A model generated the notes under the pieces. That model did not search any database, was not told the DNA's origin, and saw nothing but the letters and a program-made list of their open reading frames with translations. Shown here piece after piece: positions 25,776-36,060 of a stretch of DNA of 64,000 nucleotides (positions are counted from its first letter, which is position 1; each line of letters starts with the position of its first letter). The position numbers were made by a program, and so were the translations under genes. Origin of the DNA: Chloromonas sp. AAM2 (Eukaryota > Chlorophyta > Chlorophyceae > Chlamydomonadales > Chlamydomonadaceae); contig QAXH01005133.1 of assembly GCA_004335635.1 (NCBI GenBank), forward strand, positions 1 to 64,000, written 5' to 3'.

Positions 25776-28700
25776 TTACAGCCTTCCCACGTTCATGCCT
25801 CCTTGCTCCACCCCCAGTGACCCAGGCACACTTGCCGGTGTTAGCACCCCTCTGGGGTTGAACTCCGGCAGCTGGAACAGGCGCACACACGACTCATTGT
25901 TGTACGCGACCATGAGCACAGGCGTGCCTGACGCGTCCGTTGTGCCGGTCATGGTGATGATGCCGGGGCAGGTGCGGACTTGCTGCACGGCAAACATGAC
26001 AGCGATTCGGCGTCTCGTTTGTCAACAAAGGCAGTCATTGTGCAGTGAGTGTGAGACACACAAGCAAAACACGCTTCAAATGTATCAACAGTTCAGCTGG
26101 CGTAACTGTTCCGGCCCGTCTGGCAATACACATGGATAATTCTGGCTGTGCAGGAAACGCAGCTTAAAGGAGCACAATGGCCTGCAGAACACAGCGTAAC
26201 CGCTCTTAGTAACTGACCCTTCTCTGCCCTCGGAACTGTTGATGCTGTGGAGGTTGCTGTGTGCCGTCGGCCCCTTCCGGGTTTTCCTTATCGAAAATGT
26301 ACTGGGGTTCTGGCCGTAGGACAGTGGCGGGCAGCGGCTGCTCCAGCAACTGCCAGGCCTTGATCAGCCCGTCCATGCCAGCGGACAGCAGGCAGTTCTG
26401 CATGCGCGTTCACACAAAACAAGGCTCTGTTCTTGCCAGCTTGACGCAGCCCACAACCAAGCCTAGCACAAGTGAAAAACTGCACATGTCTAGCGATGTT
26501 CAGTCAGACAAGCAATGGTAATGTACATGTGAGAATGATTCTTTGGGTTGCCTGCAAACCAAGTTGTCTGGAAATGCTAGCCGTATACAATTTATGGTAG
26601 AATGCAGAGCGTGGAATATGAGCAGCAGTACTGAGCATGAAACCGACACCACACACCTCAAACGCAAGGAGCTGCATGACTGGCTGGTTGTCATGTGCGC
26701 CTGCCAAGCGCTGCACCACTTTGCCAGTGGACAGGTCCCAAACCTGCGACACCAGCACACCCGCATCACCTGAGAGGATAGCCAGATGACAGAAAATGCA
26801 AGGCGTGGACCAGAAAGGAAACGCCAGCAAACCCGTGCGATTAAACTAAGTGCCTGTCTGCCATGCCATGCAAAGAGGAACGCGCACAGTTGTGCAACCT
26901 GACATGCACATTTTTCGCCCCGCATATGTCATGACACAACAACAAAACTAGCCTCTACAAGCACATGGCCATGAGCTTGCAGCCCATGAGCAGAGTTGCC
27001 AGCACACCCAGTGCAGCACTCTCACCAAGATGTTTCCCTCTCTATCTGCTGAGAACATGAAGTTGCCCATGACACACAGCGCATGCACACTGGTGGTGTG
27101 GCCTCCGTCCTCTCTCCCAATGATGGCCTGAAGAAGCACAGCGGCAGGCATGCAAGCGTACAGGAATGGCATGACCACGTTGGGACAGCAACGCAGCATT
27201 GGATGGACACAGTCCAGGCGTGCACGTGATAATAGCACTTGCCCAGACTTGGCAGTACCCCACTGAGTGTTATGTTATTGATCTCTGGTGTTCCATGAGC
27301 CGATTAAGGACCCCTGCGACCTCTGCTTGTTTGCTATGCACTATAAGATGTGACACTGTAAAGCGTGAAAGGGCGCTCCCGGTCAGCACGCCACACGCAC
27401 TCACATCCACACCCAGATGCACCCTCTCACACACACTCTGCTGGAGCACAACGCCTGGTCCTGCTTCCTGAACAACCTGCCTCACGAGCTGGTCGCAGCG
27501 GGCGTGTCATGTTGTTATTGTTGTATACATGGCCTGCAGTCCGGGGAGGACTGCTCAGCAGGGGCAAGGGGAGAAGGCAACATAGGTAACCTGTTGGTCA
27601 CCACGTGTTATGTGCTGTCCTCACCTGTGACATGAATATTTCCGCCTGCTGGTTGAAGTTCCACACGCGTATTGTGTTGTCCTGTCCCGCACTGACTAGG
27701 GCTGAGCTGGCAATGGCCAACGACAGGACCTGGCCCTGCACACCAGCACACAAAGGCCCAAAAGTGATGATATCCATCCTGCCTTTGACTGTGTGCGTGA
27801 GGACACTTGAAGCGCTATTGCCTGCAGCAGTCGTCCAAAAGCTGCTCCTGTGTGCTGAGAGCAGGCTGGCTAGACCAGCAGCCCACCCGCCACAAGCTGA
27901 CAGGTGCAAGCGTGGCGCATCTTATCCAATGGTCGCACCTTGTGGCCTGTGAGCAGGTGGCTTGCGCCAGTGGCCATGTTCCACACTTTGATGATGCCCT
28001 CTGTGCCCTTGTGCATGCCCACAAACAGGTACCCGCCGCCCAGCAGCAGCGAATCCACCTCGCCTCCGACCTCCACACTCGCAACACACTGCACAAAAAG
28101 TCATATAACACAAGCAACAGCTGTCCTTGCATTACACCTGCCAGCATTGAGCCTCCAACTCTGAGCAGGCCTGCTAGGCCAGGCCAGGCTGGCTAGAATG
28201 ATGCAGACATGTAGTCATCATAAGCCAGCTGCCATCACAGTCGTGTGCTCAAACAGACAGGGTGCATATGAGCAGCAAGTGCCCCCTCCACCGCTGCTGA
28301 GGCTGGAAACTTGAGCATACCACTCACCTGCCCTGTGACCGTGCTCCATGTGCGGACTGAGCCATCAATTGATCCCGTGTACAACTGCATGGCACGGGCA
28401 CACACACATACTGTCATGCTGCTGTGGCGGCTGCACATCCCATAGTCGCTGACAGAATGCCCATAACGTGGCTGCAGTGCTGCTGGTGACGCGCGTTCCA
28501 TGCAGGGGAGTGTGCAGCTGATGCATGCTGTATATCTGTGACCTGTGCAGCGCTGCTGTGCCCAACATTTCAGTGGCAAACCAGGCTGCTTAGGAGATGC
28601 GTTGTGAGCTGAGCCACCCTGCAGCACGTTGTTCGCCTGCTGATGCAAACTGTGGCAGCAATGAAGCAACCACCATGGCTGTGCTCCTCCCGTCCTGCCC

Positions 28701-29324
28701 CTGCTCACACACCTGCTGGGTTGTGGCATCATATGTAATGGCTTTGACTTTCTGCACAGGGCAAACGACGAGAGATACATAGACATTGATGTGTTATGGC
28801 AGCTCAAGCGCCAATGCTATTCTGGAAGTGCTGCAGTGCAGAGAACTCACGTCGGTGTGGCCTGTCAGCTCTGTCAGAGCTGCCACATCTGGTGGAAGTG
28901 ACTCCTCCTCTCTCTCCTCTCTATCATGTTTCCCACGTTCCCATACATTGTTGCGTTGGCTGCCTCCTACATAGTATCAGCAGGTAGCAGCTGGGTTCAT
29001 TCCATGCATGCATGACCAACGTCTGGCGCGGCGAACCATGCGCAGCTCACGATCTGCTCACTTACTCCCCCAGTTCTGTTGATACCGTCCCCTGCCTCGG
29101 CCACCACCACGTCCTCCTCCTTGTTCAAAATCGTTGTAGTTGCCTCTGCTCTGCTGCCATCCTCCTCCCCTGCCTCCACCACGTCCAGAATAGCCGCGGT
29201 CACTTGGATAGTATCCCCGTCCACCGCCACCACCACCTCGACCACCGTCCTGCCGTCTGCTATCGTATGCTCTGTTGTCGTAACCCCCTCGTCCACCACC
29301 ACGATAAGAGTCCCCCGTATCCAT
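25776..29324 (-). CDS. WD40-repeat protein of ZFWD type with an N-terminal RGG box
   Basis: Ten exons: 29066-29324, 28851-28966, 28713-28751, 28328-28384, 27939-28088, 27625-27735, 27026-27127, 26657-26743, 26218-26397 and 25776-25982 (TAA). All phases agree: 435 residues. Residues 1-86 are Gly/Arg-rich with many RGG motifs, then an acidic/basic linker, then about seven WD40 blades: ELTGHTD-KVKAITYD, LYTGSIDGSVRTWS, YLFVGMHKG...IIKVWNM, LVSAGQDNTIRVWNF, MFSADREGNILVWDL, LLSAGMDGLIKAWQ and VLMVAYNNESCVRLFQLPEF. Blade order and wording follow plant ZFWD proteins (zinc finger CCCH plus WD40), but no CCCH finger was found between the RGG box and the first blade. Likely role: RNA-binding/scaffold protein in the nucleus or in RNA granules; this is inferred. 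The start ATG is the first in frame; a 5' UTR intron is possible because CTCTAG precedes it. Confidence 0.88.
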
Positions 29325-29635
29325 CGAATGGTCTAGAGGTCAACAAACATGATCGGATGCCTCTGACTCGTGAGTACTGGGATTGAACGCATCACATCAC
29401 AGCCACATCGTAAAAAGCGGTTACTTGAACAAGGTCGTCAACGGTTTGAGCTCCAGGCATGGTAACATGTGCAGATTGAGCGTTGAAGCACGCAGCCCCT
29501 GACATGCGACGGATTATAGTGGCTGCCTGAAACATTGAAATGCGTCAAACAGGGTAGAGTCAAGAACCCTAGCTGGGGAATTGCGATGGCACACCCGCAC
29601 AGGCCTACTGAGCCACAGTTTTAAAGCTTGGGGTC
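29325..29635. promoter_or_regulatory. Divergent promoter region WD40 / ATG4
   Basis: 311 bp separate the two head-to-head start codons. No TATA box was recognised. On the minus strand a short ATG-containing segment (about 29428-29463) is followed by a GT, which might be a non-coding or coding leader exon of the WD40 gene; phase does not fit a simple join, so it was left out. Confidence 0.5.
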
Positions 29636-32600
29636 ATGAAGGCAGAGCATGAAGCATCGCCATCCAGCGTTGTGCTGAGAAATGTGTTCTCGCGACTCAC
29701 AGACGCAGCATGGAGCGTGTCCCATCAGTTCAAGCGCATTTCAGAATTTGTTCAGGTGATATCGGCTACGGAAATCATCTCTCAGCTTCCATTCACTAGG
29801 TTGGAATTTTCATGTAGGGTTTGTTTGCCTTTGGCCCTCCACAGGGGCATGCAGGTTTGTCGCAGTCTTGTGCCTGGCTCATGGGGACTCATTACGGAAG
29901 TGTACAATTTCCAGGATCCCAGCAGACCTTGACACCAGAGGTAAGTGTGTGTAAGGCATTGCGTTGTCAGGTGTGTAGGCAGTTTTTTAAGTGTTGACCA
30001 ACTGTTGGTGCATCTTGCAGGATCAAGACAAACTTCTGCAAGATTTCAAATCTCGAGTGTGGTGCACTTATCGGCGTGATTTTACGCCCTTAGGTGAGTG
30101 CTGTACACGCACCATGGCACAGGTGCAAGCAGCTACATCACAGCCAGAACGCTCCACAGCATGGTGCGCCTTATGCTTGTGCAGGTCCAGACAGATTGGT
30201 TGGTGACGTCGGTTGGGGCTGCACAATCCGGACAGGCCAGATGATGATGGCTGAGGTGAGACTGAAGGACAGCTGAGCACAGGAGTTAGCCTTAGTGCCA
30301 GATGACAACGACGGTTGCTAGCCTCCTGCACCAGCCAAGCTATCTATCTGTGTTTGATTTTTGAAACCAAACCTCAGCTACCTGTAGAGATCGACTCAAA
30401 CCATGCAGTGTAGCCCACGAGCGATCCTGGGAACCTTGTGGACGTACGCACAGTTTTGGGCCACATTTCTGCGAATGGGTAGCTCCAGGTAGCAGCTGAT
30501 TGTCAGGAAAGTAAAAGTAAACCATGTTCATCGTTGTTTTACTGATTCACCTAAGTTGTGTCCTGCTGTGCGGGCGCAGGTGCTATCTCGCCATATGCTT
30601 AGCCGGGGGTGGCGTAGGGGCTACAGCTTGAACCCCTTGGAGGCTGAGGACGCCTTCTGCCGCCTGCTCAGCTTGTTTTTGGACCAGCCGCAGGCGTGCC
30701 TGTCCATACACCAGATTTGTGTGGCAGGGCAATCACACGGGTGGGTCAGCAACATGGTCAGAGCTGCTGAGTATCAGAGCGTAATGTCGTGTGATATCAT
30801 CAGCTAGACCATTGACAGATGCTGCGCAACTGCCCAATACTCAACACTGTGCATCAGCAAGGCGTGCTTGTGGCAAGTCTGCTGTGTTACAGAGCACATG
30901 GTTCCTCTGGATTTGACACGAGTTTGCTTGCTGCCTGCCTGCAGTATGGTCCCGGGCAAGTGGCTCGGCCCTTGGGTGCTGTGCAAGGGCCTTGCTTCGC
31001 TGGTCAACAACACCCCGCAGCTAGGCTTGCGGATGCACGTTGTGTGCGACCCTGGGGGCGGCGCACCCTCGCTGGATGCCGCTCACCTGCTGAGCCTGGT
31101 AGGCTGCAAGACTCCAGACACTGCCCAGCGCGGAGAGCAGGCGAGCAGCGCCCAGCCGGCTGCGGCAACGCATCCACTGTGTGCAGATGTACAACAGACA
31201 GACAGCGGGCAACCAGCACTGGCATCACAGGCAGCTACACAAGAAGAGCAGCTTCCGCGCGGATCTGCCGCCGTTCCATGCCCGGGGCCGCAAGGCGTTG
31301 ATGGCATGGCTGCTGTCTCCGACCAGCCTGATGCAGCTCCAGGTGCTGACCGTGATCAGGCTAGCCTTGTACAAGCTCACACCGCCGCTGATGCAGACCC
31401 ACTGCTTGCTCAAGGCAACGGCTGTGTGGAAAATGCTTGTGCAAAGGTCGCGTTGCCATGTGCGAGCGGAGGGCACGGTGCAGATGCTACTGGTGACAAC
31501 GGAGGCCGCAGCGCGGATGGCACATGTGGCAACGGCGACGCGGCTGGGCAGCAACCAGGGCTGGTGCTCCTGCTACCTCTGACGCTAGGAGTGGGCCGGG
31601 TGAGTGCACAGTCACTACTGTTGAGGCATTTCAACTGTTGAAGAGGAGTTTGGCTTGAATACTGCCGATCATCCCACAATCACAGGTCGCGCAGCGGTTG
31701 ACAACATAGTTACAGTGACATGCCCTATTTTCGATCGTTTCAGTATCCAATCAGCCCATAGGGTTTAACTGCAAGGAGAACTGCACCCTATGGTGGGACT
31801 TTGCAATTCACAATGACAAAGAGGCTTAGAAAGCGACTTAGGAAGGTGTTGCTTGGGTGAGTGCACTGAACCGAATCTCTGACCCTGATCCTACAACAAC
31901 TACTCTACAGATGGTCCACTGCTCTGGCAGGCTGATCAGTGGCTGCTGGTACCTTGCAGAGTCAGCAACATTTGTGTCAGGTTTGGTGGCTGTGTTGAGA
32001 CGCACTCAGACAAGAGAGTGCTGCCCTGTTTGCCGGTCGCAGGCCAACGCCTTGTACTACCCCCAGCTGTTGCAAGTGCTCACCTTTCCACAGTCTGTTG
32101 GCATTGTGGGTGGCCGACCCTCCGCCTCCCTGTATTTTATTGGTCATCAGGACAACAACCTGCTCTACTTGGACCCGCACATACCGCAACCTGCGGGCAC
32201 CCTGCCGGCGGCTCTGCCTACCTATTTCTGCGACACAGTCCGCCTCATGCCCACATCAAGCATTGATCCATCCTTGGCGATAGGCTTCTACTGCCGAGGA
32301 GCAGGCAAGTGGGCTTGAAGCACATGTTGTTCCCCTGCTTGTTCCTCCGTGTAGTCTTGGCCACATGTGCTTGATTTGCGGTGTCAGTGTTTGAACCCGG
32401 CCATAGCACTCCAGGATTGCCTGTGCGCAAGCTGATGATGTTTAATCGTTCATGCATCCTCGCACCCCTAGGAGCTTGGTGATACAGGGCTGCATGGTCT
32501 GCTGCAACAAAAAGTTTGTTGTGACCTCTGTTCTTAGCATCTTCTGCCATCGACTTGAGATACGTTAGCCTTCATGCTGCCTGCGTCTGCAGATGAAGTC

Positions 32601-32855
32601 AAAGATCTGATTACACGGCTGGACAACTTGGCAGTTGAGCATCGAAAGGCACCTCTGGTGACCGTGGCTGATCTGTCTGCGGGAGCATCCAAAAGGGAAG
32701 GATTCAGCTGCTGCTCCAGTCCGCCCAGCCGCCAGGGCAGCAGGCTTGCCGGTGTGGAGGAGACGTGGGAGATGGCGAACCGTACCAGTGCGGAGATGCC
32801 ATCGCAGGGTGGCCACAAGCAGCCGGAAGAGTTGGAGAGCTGGGAAGTGTTGTGA
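29636..32855 (+). CDS. ATG4: Autophagy-related cysteine protease ATG4
   Basis: Eight exons: 29636-29755, 29845-29940, 30021-30093, 30185-30255, 30580-30740, 30945-31599, 32043-32304 and 32593-32855 (TGA); all in phase, 566 residues. Family blocks in order: AWLMGTHYG (animal VWILGRKY), DFKSRVWCTYRRDFTPLG, GDVGWGCTIRTGQMMMAE with the catalytic Cys, LSIHQICVAG, PGKWLGPWVLCKGLASLV, LVLLLPLTLGVGR, FPQSVGIVGGRPSASLYFIG, YLDPHIPQPAG with the catalytic Asp and His, and DPSLAIGFYCRG. ATG4 (peptidase family C54) cleaves the tail of ATG8 so it can be lipidated and later removes it from membranes. Oddity: exon 6 carries a roughly 130-residue Ala/Gln/Asp-rich insert between LSLVGCK and LVLLLPL, where animal ATG4 has a shorter loop. 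The last intron (32305-32592) uses a GC donor. Identity is very secure. Confidence 0.95.
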
Positions 32856-33935
32856 AGCTACTTCTTGTGTTGTGAATGCAACTTTGAGTGAATGGGCAGC
32901 GTGCAAGATTGGCTTTGGCAAACACCTGAGTTTGGCGACCATGATGTATATTAACAACTGCCCAAAGCTCATGTTTATGGTTTTCAGTGTGAGGTATGAC
33001 CGCATGGTGTGTGGCCCAAACACGGAAAGCTTACATCCGAGCCATTCGAGGTCCTCGGAGATCTGTTTTCTCACGTGTGAGAAGTGAGCTGGTGCTCGTG
33101 CATGTTGGCAAACTATTCTTCACTTGCAAGCAGTGAAATAGTGAAACTGCTGGCAGACAGTAAAATCTTTCACGAAAGGCGGATTGCCATTTCCAGTGCC
33201 CGCATGCACCACATACGACACTTGCTCGTCACCGGTCCACGCTGACGTCTGTGCAGCAGTTCAGCTATGAAGAGTGGATTTAACGCGACTCGGATCCTGT
33301 TGTTGTAGCAGAGGAAAGCAAGAACATGGCTCTGATGGTTCCAGAGGTTGTAGGGTCGGTCCTGGTGTGTATTTCTGGGATGATACAGATGTCAAAACTT
33401 ACGTACTTACGTACTCAGTTCCTGTGGGCCAGAGCATCGAGGCGTAGGCACGTCGTGCACCATCACTTGAGGCATTACAGCAGGGGATGTTACAGCTCTC
33501 CTCTTGGCCCAGACCTGACCGCAAATCAACCGACTACAGTATCGACAGACTACTTGGTTCAAGGTACGCACAAGCAATTGCCTTGAACTCGCACAATATT
33601 TGCTACGTCTTGTCACACTAAGCTGGGGCTACAAACCTAGAGGTTGCCCAGAAACAACTTGTGCAGTTATTATGACACACTTTTGCCGTTAAATGCAACA
33701 AGATAAGGCTCCCCGTGGCTGCAGCTTGGTTGCTCTGGCGGCCGCTGCTGGGACCCTTGCTGGTTTTGACGGGTTTGTGGACAGATTCGCCCACTTCTCA
33801 ACATTTAGGGTGGCCCAGTGGGTGGTGCCTGTGGGTAGAGGATGGCAACTGCTGTGCCACAGGCTGCTGGGGCAACGGCAGCCTGCATGCCCCGCTTTTG
33901 CATGGCAATGCAGCACATACTCCCAGAAAAAAAAA

Positions 33936-33988
33936 GTTTGCCAGTTCTGAGACAGTTTTGGGAATTGACACTGAAACCAGTGTGTGTC
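33936..33988 (+). repeat. Dispersed repeat, GTTTGCCAGTTCTGGGAC family
   Basis: Reads GTTTGCCAGTTCTGAGAC and then a GGAATTGACACTGAAACCAG part that aligns with 47014-47064 (plus strand) and 47867-47914 (minus strand). The TG microsatellite and the gap follow directly, so the far end of this copy is unknown. Confidence 0.8.
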
Positions 33989-34006
33989 CGCAAAACCTTG
34001 TGTAAG

Positions 34007-34010
<4 letters not shown>

Positions 34011-34057
<47 letters not shown>
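34011..34057. repeat. (TG)n microsatellite
   Basis: An uninterrupted TG run of 47 bases. It sits 17 bases before the assembly gap, which is probably caused by this and adjoining repeats. Confidence 0.98.
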
Positions 34058-34059
<2 letters not shown>

Positions 34060-34074
34060 ATCACATACAGGGTG

Positions 34075-34172
34075 NNNNNNNNNNNNNNNNNNNNNNNNNN
34101 NNNNNNNNNNNNNNNNNNNNNNNNNNNNNNNNNNNNNNNNNNNNNNNNNNNNNNNNNNNNNNNNNNNNNNNN
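34075..34172. other. Assembly gap (98 N)
   Basis: A run of N. Sequence on both sides belongs to repeat-family material, so the gap may hide the rest of a mobile element. Confidence 0.99.
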
Positions 34173-34369
34173 AAACTCGTGTGTTGCGCACGGAGACGTC
34201 CCACAGCCTGTTTCCAACTCTCCTTTCTTGGTCGTTTCGCTAATGGAGGTGCATCTGAGGGTGGCGTCTGCCCTTTGTCCAGTGGAGGCTCTTCTGTTGC
34301 TTCGTTGGCCACAGTGGGTCTCTTGTTCTTGTTCCTAGAGGCGCTGTTGGATGATGCAGATGGTGCCAT
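34173..34369 (-). mobile_element. Start of a transposon-like reading frame, cut by the gap
   Basis: From an ATG at 34369 an open frame runs 65 codons into the gap. It is Ser/Pro-rich, then basic (PPLAKRPRKESWKQAVGRLR), which reads like the N-terminus of a real DNA-binding or element-encoded protein. Its start codon lies inside a block (34361-34422) shared with 48071-48122, part of the repeat mosaic near the polymerase fragment. There the same start is followed by a stop after three codons. No family was recognised. Confidence 0.4.
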
Positions 34370-35115
34370 TCATGTTATGCAGGTTAGGGCGTGTGTTTCA
34401 TATATGGTGACCTCATTGTCATTTTGGGAGCCACCAAGAAGTTCTAGCCACCAAGAAATTCTACGCATACCCAGGGGACAGGGTCTTGCTTGCAACAGAG
34501 CACAAGACCTCCAAGGACGCCAGCGAGCAGGTTGCTGCCAAGCAGCAGTAGTTGCGTTGTGGCTTCATAAACGCCCCAGGATTGTCACAAAGTAGAATTT
34601 GCAAACATGTTCCAGAATGTGGAAATCTGTGTTTTGAGCATCCTGCATCTGCATTGCAGTGCACCGACACTTTCAACTTTGCTTGAGTTCTGGTTGAGGT
34701 GAGTTCCAATGCACCATCCACAAATTGTCCCAGAACGGCTGACCGACCATGTAAGCATTTGCTGTGTTGTGTGCCAACTGTGTGCTGTCCCAGTATCGGC
34801 ACACTTTTTTTCTTGCCTTTTTCATTGCGGCTGCATGCAGTACATACCTTTGCAGTTGAGAACGCTGTCCACCTGGCACAGATGGCGGCCAGCTACCAGC
34901 ACCCCGTGGCCCAGCACTTTTCATCCCGCGTTGAGCAAGACCGTAAACATGTTGAAGGAGATGAATGTGGGCATGCCTGCGTCATTGAAGCGTCAGCGCA
35001 AATCGTTTGGTGCAACCGCTCTGTGAGCTGTTCACAGTGTAGTTCCTACAATGAAAACGCACACATATCCAGCGACCGTTGGTCCGGAAAAAAACATTTG
35101 TGCCAGTGTTGCTAT

Positions 35116-35907
35116 CTAGTTTGCTTCAAGCATACTGTCTTTTTGCCCGTCGGCACCATGATCATCGGCTTGGCACCTGCCCCAACCTCCGCAGCAGTCA
35201 AGCGTAGAGCGTAAATTATCAGACCGACACAAAGGTGCGCTGGGTGAACAGACTAAGCAGTGGAGCTGCTGGTCCGGTGGGGGTTGAAGGCACACATTCA
35301 ACCGCGGGCTCCAGTAGGACATGGTCTGCACGTCACGCGGTGCGTAGCCGAGGAAGCGCCAGTCAATCCTGTACACATTCAGATTGGTAAAGCCTCGCAT
35401 CAGCGTTTCCATTTTCACGCATGGTAGACAAAAAAATATTGGCTTGGCATTCTGCCTCGGACTCACACAGCTGTTTGAGGCAAGCGACCAAGCGCCAAAA
35501 GCCAAACGGGCTGATGATACACACCGCCAGGCGGCGGGATCCTGCAATCTGGCTGCACAATGAAAAACCGCACACAGCGAACTAGCATGACGGCACGTCC
35601 CTCGAAAAGAAATCTCCACCTTTGCTACATGCCAAACAAATCCCAATACCAGCCAGGAAGATGCAATCACTGGGAAGAGGTATGTGCTCAAGGTGGCAGG
35701 GTGAGCGTAGGCAGCAAATCTGGCTTCGGTGGCCTCGTCTGCAGAACCCACTCCCTCGCGCTCTATGTAATGGCTGCACGTCCTCTGCTGGACAACAGCA
35801 CGCGTGGTCCTCCATCTGCAAGTTTCACTCCATGCACAAAACGCAAATGGAGTACATGAGGTGGGCACCGTGCCAGATGGGCTGATTGTCGAAACACATG
35901 CATGCAT
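35116..35907 (-). other. Unexplained 263-codon open frame
   Basis: A long uninterrupted minus-strand frame. The C-terminal half contains a protein-like segment (GFTNLNVYRIDWRFLGYAPR and what follows) and the middle a hydrophobic stretch (TYLFPVIASSWLVLGFVW) that could be a membrane helix. The first codon is not certain and splice signals were not resolved. It could be part of a real gene, an element-encoded protein or chance; its Cys-rich composition in parts argues for caution. Confidence 0.3.
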
Positions 35908-36060
35908 ACTAGACGACCACTAGAAGTGCGCACACGGATGAAAGGAGTACACACACATGACGCTTCTTGCAGTAGCAAGATTGTCAGGTTGTTGAATTCA
36001 CTGCCCTATGCTGACCCCTGTCTGTTGCAGGGGCAGAGTTGCGGCAGCAGTCAGATCACC

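Larger units (their letters stand above)
32856..36060. other. Repeat-rich intergenic region with assembly gap
   Basis: Lies between ATG4 and the Gln-rich gene. It contains a dispersed repeat (33936-33988), a TG microsatellite, a 98-base gap, the start of a transposon-like reading frame on the minus strand (34173-34369), further scraps of the same repeat family to about 34900, and an unexplained long minus-strand open frame (35116-35907). No conserved gene was recognised. Confidence 0.6.

Noticed and set aside
30819..31301. 160-codon plus-strand frame overlapping ATG4 exon 6
   Set aside because: Shadow of the GC-rich exon in another frame; the ATG4 frame carries the conserved motifs.
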